Shown here piece by piece: positions 27,557 through 36,808 of a stretch of DNA of 64,000 bases (the stretch's first letter is position 1; each line of letters begins with the position of its first letter). Under the pieces are notes generated by a model. That model saw only the letters and a program-made list of their open reading frames with translations. It made no database searches and was not told where the DNA came from. Made by a program: the position numbers and the translations under genes. This DNA is from JBCCSZ01 sp039821145 (GTDB lineage: Bacteria; Bacteroidota; Bacteroidia; Chitinophagales; Saprospiraceae), in assembly GCA_039821145.1 (NCBI GenBank), contig JBCBOS010000027.1, forward strand, positions 1-64,000. The letters are read 5' to 3'.

Positions 27557-28525
27557 ATGATTGTCATTACTGGTGCGCTTGGATTCGTTGGCAGTTGCCT
27601 GGTCCGCTTTCTCAACGACAAAGGCCATTTGAGAGACCTCGTCGTGGTCGACGATTTTTACAAAGACTACAAAGAAGTCAATCTCAAGGACAAGTTCATC
27701 CTCGAATGGGTGCATCGCGACATTTTCATTTCCTGGTTTGAACGAGTGGCTCCACAAGTAGATTTTGTCTATCACCTGGGGGCCCGGACCGATACCACAG
27801 AGAGCGATCCAGAGATTTTCCAGCGCCTCAATCTGACCTATTCCAAAGACATCTGGCGCATTTGCACGGCCCACCAGATTCCACTGGTCTACGCCAGTAG
27901 TGCGGCTACCTATGGCAATGGGGAATGGGGCTATCGCGACAGTCACAAAGAGGTCGCCAAGTTCAAGCCACTCAATGTCTATGGCCAGTCCAAGCAGGAC
28001 TTTGATTTGTGGGCCTTGGAGCAAGAGGAGTGTCCTCCTTTTTGGGCGGGACTGAAGTTTTTCAATGTCTATGGTCCCAATGAGCTGCACAAAAAACGCA
28101 TGGCTTCTGTGATCTTTCACGCTTTCCGGCAGATTCAGGAGACGGGCAAGATGAAGCTGTTCCGCTCCCATAGAGAAGGCATCGCCGACGGGCATCAGAG
28201 TCGCGATTTCATCTATGTCAAGGATGTCGTCAACGTCTGTTATTGGCTCAGTCAGGCCCGACCAGAGAGCGGCTTGTACAATGTCGGTACGGGAAAAGCG
28301 AGGACCTTTCTCGCCTTGGTGGAGGCGACCTTTGCGGCGCTGGGCAAGGATTCCCAAATCGAATTCATTGACACACCCAAAGACATTCGCGACAACTACC
28401 AATACTTTACCGAGGCAGACATGAGCAAGCTCAAAAAAGCGGGCTATGCAGATGATTTTCAACCCTTGGAAGAAGGGGTGGAAGAGTATGTCAAGGAATA
28501 CCTCGTGAAGAGAGTCTTGTATTAG
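27557..28525 (+). CDS. hldD: ADP-L-glycero-D-manno-heptose-6-epimerase
   Basis: 322 residues, an extended short-chain dehydrogenase/reductase. The N-terminal nucleotide-binding loop is TGALGFVGSCL, and the sequence continues VVDDF, YHLGARTDTTE, and the catalytic SSAATYG plus YGQSK (Tyr-x-x-x-Lys). GLKFFNVYGPNELHKKRMASV, SRDFIYVKDVVNV and YNVGTGKARTF are typical of HldD/RfaD. The enzyme inverts C6 of ADP-heptose for lipopolysaccharide inner-core synthesis. No other heptose gene is nearby. Its 3' end overlaps the convergent lipoprotein gene by 4 bp. Confidence 0.93.
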   Translation: MIVITGALGFVGSCLVRFLNDKGHLRDLVVVDDFYKDYKEVNLKDKFILEWVHRDIFISWFERVAPQVDFVYHLGARTDTTESDPEIFQRLNLTYSKDIWRICTAHQIPLVYASSAATYGNGEWGYRDSHKEVAKFKPLNVYGQSKQDFDLWALEQEECPPFWAGLKFFNVYGPNELHKKRMASVIFHAFRQIQETGKMKLFRSHREGIADGHQSRDFIYVKDVVNVCYWLSQARPESGLYNVGTGKARTFLALVEATFAALGKDSQIEFIDTPKDIRDNYQYFTEADMSKLKKAGYADDFQPLEEGVEEYVKEYLVKRVLY

Positions 28526-29160
28526 TCGGTAATCAAATCCCATCCCCCTCCGACGGGAATCCAACTTCCTGTCCAAGCGTGGCGCACCACTCCCAGACTT
28601 GGGTCATAAAGCAGAAACGATCCCGGGCCATCCACATGCATGGGCGTGTAGTCCTTGTAGATGTTGAGGTGTTCGAAGGTCTTGCCATTTTGCTCGTGGT
28701 TTTCTACAAATCCAGTACAAGGTTCTTCCTGGCAAGTCAAGCCAATTTCCCAACCCTTGGGCTGTGCCTTGGGGGTTTCGATTTTGTCGAGTGGCAGTTC
28801 GTAGAGGAGGACGTCGTCTGCGTTTCGGAAGACCATCTTGTTGTCTTGTCGTTGGACCCGGTAGATGGGCATGGCCCCAGTTTGACCCAGCTGACGTTCT
28901 TGAATGATGTAGACATCCCCTTGTTGTTCGGTGATTTCCCAGATGAGGGTGTCGGCTTCGTAGGTGATCTTGGGATTGCTTTTTTCAATGTAGTTTTCTC
29001 CCTCGAACTTCACATATTTACTGATCTGCCCCACCTCCATGTTGTCAAACTGTATGCACTGGGTACATTTGATTTCATTGGCATCTGGGGTGACATCTTC
29101 TTTTTTGCAGGCCATCAGGGAGCTGACGACTACAGCTGTGAGCAACAAGTACTTTTTCAT
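28522..29160 (-). CDS. Lipoprotein, function unknown
   Basis: 212 residues with a lipoprotein signal (MKKYLLLTAVVVSSLMAC; Cys18, then KKED). The mature part has a CTQC pair near residue 33, a beta-rich region with repeated Trp/Tyr (TLIWEITEQQGDVYIIQERQL, IYRVQRQDNKMVF) and another cysteine pair in LTCQEEPCTGF. No family is recognised. The cysteines could form disulfides in the periplasm. It overlaps the end of hldD by 4 bp in convergent orientation and stands alone. Confidence 0.75.
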   Translation of the reverse strand: MKKYLLLTAVVVSSLMACKKEDVTPDANEIKCTQCIQFDNMEVGQISKYVKFEGENYIEKSNPKITYEADTLIWEITEQQGDVYIIQERQLGQTGAMPIYRVQRQDNKMVFRNADDVLLYELPLDKIETPKAQPKGWEIGLTCQEEPCTGFVENHEQNGKTFEHLNIYKDYTPMHVDGPGSFLLYDPSLGVVRHAWTGSWIPVGGGWDLITD

Positions 29161-29274
29161 GAGCGCATACTTTTCGGTTTGTCAATAGAGACTTTCACTT
29201 GGAAAGACGGGGACTTGTAGCAAAAGCGTTGGTATGTTGTCAGTTAAAAAAATGTTAGGAGCATGTCTCTCTGC

Positions 29275-29838
29275 TTATTTACTTTTGGACTCCCGTTTGT
29301 TTTCTTCCATTTGTCCGATGTGTCTCTCCGCGTGTTTGCTCAGAAAGTAAATGTACTCGTACACATTGATTTTGCCCAATCCGTGGACACTCATCTTTGT
29401 CTTGTGCAATAGCCCTTCGCCATTCTTCAGTTGGTCCAATTGGTGGATGCATCGATTAAACTGAGCAGTCAAAGTATCTTTGATGGCTGTTTCTTTCAGT
29501 TGTCCACTGGGCTCCATGTGTTCCGGCCAAATCCAGGGAAAAGACTTGTGCCAGCCAATGGGATGGAGTCTTTCGAGCGAGTCGTCGGGGATTGGGGGCA
29601 GTTCCTTCTCGCTGTGCTGGGATGCTTTGCACAGCGCTTTGTCTGCTCCTTTGTCGATGAGAAGGAGCAGGAAATGGCTGGTCAGGCTGATGTGTTCCAG
29701 AATTTCCAATACGGTCCATCCTTGGTCAATGGGACGGTGGTGTTTGATGGCCTCCGATTCGTCGAACCAGGTCAGCGGTTTGCCATGTGTCTCTGTCAGT
29801 TGAGATCGGATGAGTTGCAAATATTCTTGTAGTGTCAT
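29275..29838 (-). CDS. DinB-superfamily metal-binding protein
   Basis: 187 residues, the length of the DinB/YfiT four-helix-bundle family. The likely metal-binding histidines are in ILEHISLTSHFLLLL (first helix pair, residues about 45-60) and in FLSKHAERHIGQM near residue 170. There is no signal peptide. Family members include thiol-dependent transferases and hydrolases, such as bacillithiol transferases, but most are uncharacterised and no substrate can be assigned. A DUF3784-like membrane protein gene lies 60 bp upstream on the same strand. Confidence 0.8.
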   Translation of the reverse strand: MTLQEYLQLIRSQLTETHGKPLTWFDESEAIKHHRPIDQGWTVLEILEHISLTSHFLLLLIDKGADKALCKASQHSEKELPPIPDDSLERLHPIGWHKSFPWIWPEHMEPSGQLKETAIKDTLTAQFNRCIHQLDQLKNGEGLLHKTKMSVHGLGKINVYEYIYFLSKHAERHIGQMEENKRESKSK

Positions 29839-29898
29839 GATTGACGTCTACAACGGAAAGTTGGTCGGGCTGGTTCCCATCCCCCAGGAGGCCCTTTG

Positions 29899-30294
29899 CT
29901 AGGTGGCGAAGACAATCAAGCCAAGGACGACCACCAAGGTACCGATGAGGACGTAGATCCCCATCTTCTGCATCTTTTGCTGACTGTCGGGCCAGTACTT
30001 TGCGCTTGTGCGAATGAAGTAAATGTAGGCCAGCATTGGGTAAGCGGTCAGGAACATTTCCAGGGCCTTGGGCTGATCCAGTTGCCAAATGAGGAGGCCC
30101 AGTAGAAAGATGGAGATGCCGAGGAAGAGGTGAAATCTCTTGAAGGCGCCGAGGTAGGCACCGATGTCAACTTTCTGCTGTTCTGCTGCGCTCATGGTGT
30201 TGTAGCCTGCGAGCAGAGTCGGTGCGTTTTGCTCGTTGAGCAGGAAGCCAATGCCAGCAAAAGTCAATCCTAGAATGATGAGTAGTCCGAGCAT
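29899..30294 (-). CDS. Small membrane protein, DUF3784-like
   Basis: 131 residues with three or four hydrophobic helices (LGLLIILGLTFAGIGFLL; HLFLGISIFLLGLLIW; FLTAYPMLAYIYFI; IYVLIGTLVVVLGLIVF). Between the first two sits AGYNTMSAAEQQKVDIGAY, the signature loop (GYNTLS-like) of DUF3784. The function of the family is unknown. It is an inner-membrane protein. Confidence 0.75.
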   Translation of the reverse strand: MLGLLIILGLTFAGIGFLLNEQNAPTLLAGYNTMSAAEQQKVDIGAYLGAFKRFHLFLGISIFLLGLLIWQLDQPKALEMFLTAYPMLAYIYFIRTSAKYWPDSQQKMQKMGIYVLIGTLVVVLGLIVFAT

Positions 30295-31158
30295 TTATCA
30301 GGAGTTTTGCAGTGCTTTTCAAAAAATGGCAACGACTTGTTGGTGAGATGTGAGTGGGGAGCGCTCGAGTGGGGAGCGGGTAGGGGGTGGGCCTTATTGG
30401 GTGGGATCCCGCCCTCTAGGTGACCCCACAAAGACCACCCCTTTTTGGAACCATGCTACAACACAGCTCCGCCAACCCAAACCTGGGCTTGTTTGCCCAG
30501 CTGGAAACTTTTTTCATCTCAATGAACCGCCTTCGCGAACCGACGATTCGGGTTTTGTCCCATAATAGGACACGGCACCTAGCCAAATTCCATAAATTTT
30601 GAGATACATATTTGTTTATCGAATTTATTTTTTAAAATTTGAATATTGATTTACAGAGAGTTGCGAATCACATGGTGAAAAATAAATTATTTCGCGAAAG
30701 TATTTTTATTTTCATCATTTGAAAGTATTTTTCATCGATTTTGGAAGAAAGTTGTCCCAAAATCAATGTCCAGCTTTCCAAATTTGCAGACAAGAAGATA
30801 AGACCTTTGCCAAGCTGAGTCAAGATGAAGTGACAGATTCTGAAGGCTCATCAGCCGTTTTGAAGTTGTCTCACCCATGTCAAAATGTATCCCTTTTCTG
30901 CCAAAATACATCAACAAGCGTACTTGTTTTCATTGTAAGTCTGCAATCGACAACAGCACAAACAAGATGGTGAGTTATCCTTCCTTCTTCTTCCCAAAAA
31001 CTGGACAATGCGAACCGCCATCATTATTTGATTATTTTTGGTTCGAAAAATCACAGAGCAAGAATTCCCATCGCTGGATCGAAATTGTCTTTGCAATGAG
31101 ATCGACTGATGAGGCAAAAGCGCGAAGCTTCTACTTTGGAATCAATTTTTGAAAACCC
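30295..31158. other. Gene-poor region of about 860 bp, partly AT-rich
   Basis: No ORF here has protein-like composition on either strand. 30580-30740 is strongly AT-rich. Two small structures stand out: TGGGC/GCCCA flanking TTGTTT at 30484-30499 with a T-run at 30508, and TGTCC-cataata-GGACA at 30556-30572, a possible operator-like inverted repeat. Nothing else is recognisable. It may be decayed sequence. Confidence 0.5.
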
Positions 31159-32307
31159 ATGGGCAAAACAGGGAAAATCATAAAAAAGATGGTAACGACA
31201 GCAGGAATCCTTGTCATAGTCGTTGTATTGCTGGTCGCATTGTTTGTCAACTTGAGTCCTCAATTCGGCGGAAAGGCAAGCAAAGCACAGCAAGCAGCGT
31301 ATGCAAATTCAGACAATTTCAAAGACGGAGCATTCATCAACATTGGTGGGGTGAAATCGGAGATGAGCATGGGGGATATGCTCAAAGCCATTGCCGGCAT
31401 GTTCAAGACCATTCCCAATGCAATGCCAAGTTGGCGACTTCCCGTTCAAAAAATTGACTCTGTGGCCATTGCGGATTACAAGGATACAACGCGACTCGTA
31501 TGGTTTGGACATTCTGCGTTTTTGGTGCAGATCAATGGCAAGACGATATTGATCGATCCCATGCTTGGCAATGTTCCCGCCCCACATCCGTTGTTGGGGG
31601 GAAAACGCTTTGCCAAAGAACTGCCGATCACCGTTGAACGCTTGCCAAACATTGATGTGGTCTTGATCTCTCACGATCATTACGACCATTTGGATTATGG
31701 CTCCATCAAAAAAATAAAAGACAAGGTCCATCACTTCTACACCCCTTTGGGACTGGGAAATCACTTGCTGCGATGGGGCGTTTCCAAAGAAAAAATCACG
31801 GAATTGGACTGGTGGCAACAGGCCAGGATCGAGGGCTTGACATTCACCAGCACCCCCGCACAACACTTTTCCGGCCGTGGATTGTCCGATCGGGACAAAA
31901 CCCTTTGGTGCTCATGGGTCATACAATCGCCAAGTGAGAATTTGTTTTTCAGTGGCGACAGTGGGTATGCACCGCACTTTAAGGAAATCGGCAAAAAATT
32001 CGGGCATTTTGATTTTGCCATGATGGAGTGTGGTCAGTACAATGCGTTGTGGCCACAAGTCCACATGTTTCCAGAAGAAACAGCACAGGCAGGGGTGGAC
32101 CTGAACGCCAAGAAAATCATGCCCATTCACTGGGGTGCCTTTAAGCTGGCGCAGCATTCGTGGACAGATCCCATTGAGCGCGTGTCAAAAAAAGCAAGCG
32201 AATTGCAGATCGAGTTGGTGACACCACAAATAGGGGAAGCATTCGTCCTCTCTGCTCCGACAAAACAGGACGACAAATGGTGGGAAGAACACCAGCATCA
32301 GCAGTAG
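31159..32307 (+). CDS. Membrane-anchored MBL-fold metallo-hydrolase (UlaG/NAPE-PLD-like)
   Basis: 382 residues. An N-terminal membrane helix (TAGILVIVVVLLVALFV) may be an uncleaved anchor. From residue 110 a metallo-beta-lactamase fold is clear: TRLVWFGHSAFLVQINGKTILIDPMLG, the zinc motif ISHDHYDHLDYGSI, TPAQHFSGRG, LFFSGDSGYAPHF and MPIHWGAFKLAQH. This order is that of the UlaG/RomA and N-acylphosphatidylethanolamine phospholipase D-like group. It could act on phospholipid-like or cyclic phosphoester substrates; that is inference from the family. No partner gene is adjacent. Confidence 0.88.
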   Translation: MGKTGKIIKKMVTTAGILVIVVVLLVALFVNLSPQFGGKASKAQQAAYANSDNFKDGAFINIGGVKSEMSMGDMLKAIAGMFKTIPNAMPSWRLPVQKIDSVAIADYKDTTRLVWFGHSAFLVQINGKTILIDPMLGNVPAPHPLLGGKRFAKELPITVERLPNIDVVLISHDHYDHLDYGSIKKIKDKVHHFYTPLGLGNHLLRWGVSKEKITELDWWQQARIEGLTFTSTPAQHFSGRGLSDRDKTLWCSWVIQSPSENLFFSGDSGYAPHFKEIGKKFGHFDFAMMECGQYNALWPQVHMFPEETAQAGVDLNAKKIMPIHWGAFKLAQHSWTDPIERVSKKASELQIELVTPQIGEAFVLSAPTKQDDKWWEEHQHQQ

Positions 32308-32481
32308 GCCACGTGGCGAGTGGCAATGACCCTGACTTGATGGGCCTGTTGCATGAAAAGCACATCCTATATTTCAATTTGTTGATGTTTTGGGGTAATT
32401 TAAATCAAGTTTTCTCTCACCATGGCCAAGGCTGGCCGAGAGGAATGCCACAGTATTTTACCTCCCAAGAAATACAACAAG

Positions 32482-34644
32482 ATGAACACCAGAAGATCAA
32501 CAATTCTCCTCGCACTCACCCTTTGCATTGCCATGGGGTGGTCCCCTCTTCGGGCCAGTAGAATCTTCGTCTCAACAGACATTGGCTTTGATCCTGCCAA
32601 CAGCACCCCCTATCTCCAATGGGCGTTTGACAGCTCAACCGAAGATACGATTGTGGTGGATGACACAGGCTTGCCCTGGAAGGTCTCCCCACTTTACATC
32701 AACCGAAATGACGTGACCATCATCTTGGAACAAGGGGTGGTCATCGAGGCCTTGCCGGGAGTCTTCGACATCTTTGAATCCTTGATCAGAATCCAGGATC
32801 GGGAAAACATCAGCATCATTGGATATGGGGCCGCCTTGAAAATGCAAAAACAAGAATATGTCAGTCTTGCCGATAGTGAGTTCAGACACGGGATTTCTAT
32901 GCAATCATCCATCGGCATCCACATCGAAGGCCTCTTGATTGAGGGCACTGGTGGGGATGGGTTGTACATTGGCAATAGTTTTTCGTCCCTGTCCCGCCAA
33001 AATTATTGTGAAAACATCACAGTTGTCAATTGCAAATCAACCAATAACTATCGCCAAGGTCTTTCCATCATTTCTGCCAAGAATGTCTCCATCCTCAATT
33101 GTGAATTTTCTCATACCAATGGCACTCTTCCCGAAGATGGGATCGACATAGAACCAGATGTTCCCGAGCACATCATTCAGAACATCTTGATCAAAGGATG
33201 TCGCATTTTCAACAACAATGGCCGGGCCATCCAATTTGCACTCACCAACTTGGATGATTCTTCCAGCGATGTATCCGTAGTGGTGGAGGATACCTACATG
33301 AGCAACAACTACAACCCGACCAATGCCTATGCGTACACGGAGATCATGGCAACCGACAATTATGGAAATGGGGTGGATGGACAGGTCTTGTTCAGAAACT
33401 GTCTTGTCAAACAAAGCGAGTGGTCGGCAGTTTACGCTCGAAAAACAGTGGAGAGTTACAGCCTGGATTTTGAAAATTGTGTCTTCAAAAATGTTTCCAA
33501 CGACCCCATCCAATTCAACAATCCAATCTTCTTTGAGGTAACAGATTATTTCAACAATGTGCCGCGCTTTGGTGGTGCCAACTTTACCGATTGTACCATC
33601 GTCTACGATGCCAACATTCCGTTCTTGAGTGTTTTTGAGAATGCTGCTACCAGTGCAGGCCTTGGAAACATTACTGGCAATTTCTTTGTCATCAGTCCCA
33701 ATGACAACGGCTTCGAAGCGGGGACCAATCCCAACAATGTCAATATCAACTATGAGTATTTTGCCTCTGCTCCTGCCTCCAGTTTCAACATCTCTGCCAA
33801 TCAATTGAACTACCTGGAGGAGGATGGTGTCATCACCTATGATGTTGCCAGGAGTGGAGATTTGCAAATGCCGATGGCAATTTCTCTGGAATACCAAGGA
33901 ACTGCTGCCTATGGCTTGGACTACAGCAGGGCCCCCGGCTTTCTTCTCTTTCCGCCCAATGTCACTGCCCAAACAGATGTCCTGACCATTATACAAGATG
34001 AGTTACAAGAAGGATTGGAATCACTGGATATTCAATTGGTCGATGACGATTGTGTGATCATCGGCAACAGGGGGGCCATTGGACTCACCATTGATGATGC
34101 CATCCCTTTGCCTGTAGAGCTTTTGTCGTTCAGAGGAGCCAAGAAGGAAGACGATGTTCATTTGGTCTGGGAAACTGCGAGTGAAGTACACAGTGCGGGA
34201 TTCGAGATTGAAAGATCAACGGATGGCATCGATTGGCTGCCTTTGTCCTTCGTAGAGAGCAAACAGCGCCCCGGTGGGCCATCCACCCGATATGAATACA
34301 CAGACAAGACCCCTCAGAAAGGCGCAAACTATTATCGGTTGAAACAAATGGACTTCAACGGTGCCTTTGAGTATTCAAATATTGTCTTGGTGGATTTTCA
34401 AACTCGGGATGAAGTCTTTTCTTTCCATCCGAACCCCACCGCCAATTTCCTTCAAATCAAAACGTCTCTTCCAAGATACAGTGTCCACATCTTTGATGTG
34501 AGTGGCAAGAGGATGTTGTCCTTTGGCGATTTGTCTGGTACTTCTTCTTTGGAGCTTGCCTCCATTCCCACAGGCGTTTACTTCCTCGAGATGGTAGACA
34601 CAGGGACAAGACGGGCTGTCAAAAGAAAGCTGGTGAAACAGTGA
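32482..34644 (+). CDS. Parallel beta-helix T9SS type A surface protein with Calx-beta-like domain
   Basis: About 720 residues from the ATG at 32482, where the signal peptide starts (MNTRRSTILLALTLCIAMG). Residues about 60-400 form a right-handed beta-helix with Asn-rich turns (ENISIIGYGAAL, GIHIEGLLIEGTGGDGLYIG, CENITVVNCKSTNNYRQGL, NVSILNCEFSHTNG), as in pectate-lyase-like carbohydrate-active proteins. A Calx-beta-like domain follows (ITYDVARSGD, AAYGLDYSRAPGFLLFPP, EGLESLDIQLVDDD). Next are a beta-sandwich starting LLSFRGAKKEDDVHLVWETASE and a type A sorting tail (FHPNPTANFLQIKT ... VKRKLVKQ). The substrate is unknown. The frame is open upstream to 32422 but those codons lack a signal. Confidence 0.85.
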   Translation: MNTRRSTILLALTLCIAMGWSPLRASRIFVSTDIGFDPANSTPYLQWAFDSSTEDTIVVDDTGLPWKVSPLYINRNDVTIILEQGVVIEALPGVFDIFESLIRIQDRENISIIGYGAALKMQKQEYVSLADSEFRHGISMQSSIGIHIEGLLIEGTGGDGLYIGNSFSSLSRQNYCENITVVNCKSTNNYRQGLSIISAKNVSILNCEFSHTNGTLPEDGIDIEPDVPEHIIQNILIKGCRIFNNNGRAIQFALTNLDDSSSDVSVVVEDTYMSNNYNPTNAYAYTEIMATDNYGNGVDGQVLFRNCLVKQSEWSAVYARKTVESYSLDFENCVFKNVSNDPIQFNNPIFFEVTDYFNNVPRFGGANFTDCTIVYDANIPFLSVFENAATSAGLGNITGNFFVISPNDNGFEAGTNPNNVNINYEYFASAPASSFNISANQLNYLEEDGVITYDVARSGDLQMPMAISLEYQGTAAYGLDYSRAPGFLLFPPNVTAQTDVLTIIQDELQEGLESLDIQLVDDDCVIIGNRGAIGLTIDDAIPLPVELLSFRGAKKEDDVHLVWETASEVHSAGFEIERSTDGIDWLPLSFVESKQRPGGPSTRYEYTDKTPQKGANYYRLKQMDFNGAFEYSNIVLVDFQTRDEVFSFHPNPTANFLQIKTSLPRYSVHIFDVSGKRMLSFGDLSGTSSLELASIPTGVYFLEMVDTGTRRAVKRKLVKQ

Positions 34645-34682
34645 AAATACCCCTGAGATGTTGTGCCCACAGCTGAAAGCTT

Positions 34683-35171
34683 TTACTTCATCTGATTCAT
34701 GGCCGCATAAAAAATGAGCTGCCACCCATCTTCAAAACGAGCAAAGCGCCTCTGCATGCCATAGGCTCCGGACTTGTGCTGGATGCGCTCTACCACCATG
34801 TCTGGTCCAAAGCCATCGAAATACTGCTGGAATTCCCCTTCCATGGTGTCGAAAGGCTTGTGTACCGTCCAGTTGTCTGCTGTCCAGCGAAATTGTCCCG
34901 AGACCAGTGTCAAACTGTCTACATTAGGGGGCAGGCCTTGCAACGGGAAACGGATGTGGGACAGCTGATAGCTTGAGTCTTCGTGAAAGCGGGTGTAGAA
35001 TTGAAAGAAATCGGGAGGAATGCTGGTGGCTTCTTCCTCTGAGGAGGCGGTCGCATCATCGGCCACGATTGGATCGGCAGCCTCGATTTGCTGCTTTTCC
35101 TGATATTGCATGACCACAAATACGCCCAAGGTAAAGACGACACCAGCGATGAATCCAATTACGTACTTCAT
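34683..35171 (-). CDS. DUF4348-like membrane-anchored protein
   Basis: 162 residues. One N-terminal helix (VIGFIAGVVFTLGVFVVM) is followed by an acidic, Ala/Ser-rich linker and a compact domain with FFQFYTRFHEDSSYQLSHIRFPL near residue 55, the characteristic start of DUF4348 proteins, and FEDGWQLIFY near the end. It is probably periplasmic and tethered to the inner membrane. Its start lies one base after the stop of dcd, so the two are co-transcribed. The function is unknown. Confidence 0.75.
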   Translation of the reverse strand: MKYVIGFIAGVVFTLGVFVVMQYQEKQQIEAADPIVADDATASSEEEATSIPPDFFQFYTRFHEDSSYQLSHIRFPLQGLPPNVDSLTLVSGQFRWTADNWTVHKPFDTMEGEFQQYFDGFGPDMVVERIQHKSGAYGMQRRFARFEDGWQLIFYAAMNQMK

Positions 35172-35172
35172 G

Positions 35173-35709
35173 TCAAAACTGATTTTTCCACATCATGGAT
35201 TCCACTGGCTTGATGGTCCGCTCATTGTACTTGGCGTTGGATTTTGAATGGTAGTAGTTTTCAATGTCCCCATCTACTTTGAAGTAAATCAACTGACCAA
35301 TCGGCATGCCTGCATAGATGCGCACTGGCTGGACACAGGAAATCTCCAGGGTCCAGGTATTGCAAAAACCCACATCTCCCTTGCCCGCCGTAGCGTGGAT
35401 GTCAATGCCAAGGCGACCAATGCTGGACTTGCCCTCCAAAAAGGGAACTGTCTGATGGGTCTCCGTATACTCCTGCGTAACGCCCAGATAGAGGGTCCCG
35501 GGCTGCAATACATAGCCCTCGCTTGGGATGATGATCTCAACAATCTCATTGTGCTTGCGGGCATCCAACTCTTTTTCTTTGTAAATCGCCAGGTGACGGC
35601 CCAGGTGAACATCATAGGAATTGGTCCCCAGGCAGTCTGCATCAAAAGGCTCGATGACAATTTCGCCCTTGTCGATGGCTTCCAGTATTTTTTTGTCCGA
35701 AAGGATCAT
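35173..35709 (-). CDS. dcd: dCTP deaminase
   Basis: 178 residues, full length. It deaminates dCTP to dUTP for dTTP synthesis and belongs to the dUTPase-like trimeric fold. Seen: MILSDKKILEAIDKGEIVIEPF, LGTNSYDVHLGRHLAIY, VLQPGTLYLGVTQEYTET, the substrate loop LEGKSSIGRLGIDIHATAG, and the catalytic glutamate in NTWTLEISC. It is the middle gene of a WD40-dcd-DUF4348 operon (32 bp and 1 bp gaps). Whether it has bifunctional dUTPase activity cannot be decided by eye. Confidence 0.95.
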   Translation of the reverse strand: MILSDKKILEAIDKGEIVIEPFDADCLGTNSYDVHLGRHLAIYKEKELDARKHNEIVEIIIPSEGYVLQPGTLYLGVTQEYTETHQTVPFLEGKSSIGRLGIDIHATAGKGDVGFCNTWTLEISCVQPVRIYAGMPIGQLIYFKVDGDIENYYHSKSNAKYNERTIKPVESMMWKNQF

Positions 35710-35741
35710 GTGTTTGTTTGGTTTGGTGAATTAGTAGGCAT

Positions 35742-36662
35742 TCAGGGCTGTTCGGCTTGCCAGATTCTTACAGTCCGATCATCGCTGCACGAAATTAAAG
35801 AATTTTTATAGCTTGACCAGTAAAGATGGTTGACAGAATTGACATGGCCGTCGTCGCGCACCGCCTCGATCACCTTGCGCAGTTGGAGCGTAGAGGCATC
35901 CCAGATTTTCACATGCTTGTCGCGGCTGGCCGTCGCAAAGAGGTGGCCCTCAGGATGGAAGGCCAAGCTATTGATGGTGAGCAAGTGGGCCGCCTGGGAG
36001 GAAACGCATTCTTGGGCATGCTGCAAATCCCAGACTTTGAGATGCGCATCACGACTGCCACTGAACAAATGTTGCCCATCGGGACTGAAAGCTACGCAAA
36101 AGACCGAATTGTCATGGGCCTGGTGGATGACCCGCCGAATCTCCAAGCTTTTGGCATCCAACAAATAAATATTGGCATCGCTGGACCCCACTGCCAGCCA
36201 CTGCTGCTCCTCGTGGTAAGCCAGGCACCGCAGCGATTGATAACTCAACTGCAGGCTTTCCCTTGGGCGCCGACTGTCGATGTTCCAACGGCTGAGGACC
36301 CCATCGCCGCCCACACTCAACAACTCCTCTCCAATCTGCCGAAGGGCAAAAACTCCCTTTTTGTGGTGATTCATCTCCTGGTTGCGGTCCTTGTCTTCTA
36401 GGTCCAACCAATAGAGCTTGCCATTGATGTCACCTGCTACTATGATGGGTTGTTTTGACAGTTGGCAAACGGAAAACAACTGGCTTCCCACCCTTGCCAA
36501 CAGCTTGCCAGGGTCAGGCTGGGCCAGATCCCACTGGACAATCCAACCGTCGCCACCAACCGACAGGACATGGCGTGGAGACTGACCTTGGCAAAGGCCG
36601 AAAATGGCTGCTTTGTGACCGTGTAAGCTGGCTGTCAATTGGACGTTGAGAGGAGAAGACAT
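35742..36662 (-). CDS. WD40-repeat beta-propeller protein
   Basis: About 306 residues from the ATG at 36662; the frame is open to 36713, but a promoter lies within that extension. It is built of about seven WD40 repeats: LHGHKAAIFGLC, HVLSVGGDGWIVQWDL, HKKGVFALRQ with SVGGDGVLSRWNI, AHDNSVFCVAFSPDGQHLFSGSRDAHLKVWDL, INSLAFHPEGHLFATASRDKHVKIWD, and HVNSVNHLYWSSYKNSLISCSDDRTVRIWQ. A single seven-bladed propeller with no other domain and no signal peptide is a protein-interaction scaffold. It leads the operon with dcd. No partner is evident. Confidence 0.88.
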   Translation of the reverse strand: MSSPLNVQLTASLHGHKAAIFGLCQGQSPRHVLSVGGDGWIVQWDLAQPDPGKLLARVGSQLFSVCQLSKQPIIVAGDINGKLYWLDLEDKDRNQEMNHHKKGVFALRQIGEELLSVGGDGVLSRWNIDSRRPRESLQLSYQSLRCLAYHEEQQWLAVGSSDANIYLLDAKSLEIRRVIHQAHDNSVFCVAFSPDGQHLFSGSRDAHLKVWDLQHAQECVSSQAAHLLTINSLAFHPEGHLFATASRDKHVKIWDASTLQLRKVIEAVRDDGHVNSVNHLYWSSYKNSLISCSDDRTVRIWQAEQP

Positions 36663-36682
36663 AAGGGGATTGAGCTTTGCGG

Positions 36683-36713
36683 CAAAAATAGGCAGCCCAT
36701 GGCGGGATTGCAA
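36683..36713 (-). promoter_or_regulatory. Promoter of the WD40-dcd-DUF4348 operon
   Basis: On the minus strand, TTG (complement of 36711-36713) and a perfect TATTTTTG (complement of 36683-36690) are spaced by 20 nt. Transcription would start about 15-20 bp before the ATG at 36662, which supports that start. Confidence 0.7.
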
Positions 36714-36808
36714 GTTTTTGATGTGCTGGACAGAATTGCAAGGTGGATTTGCCGAATTACAAATTGTTTCCTACCTTCCCTTTCTCACCCAACAAACACA
36801 CTTGGCAA

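Noticed and set aside
30719..31152. Two short plus-strand ORFs before the MBL-fold gene
   Set aside because: Their products have no hydrophobic or domain pattern and are Ser/Gln/Phe-rich in a way typical of translated AT-rich spacer DNA.
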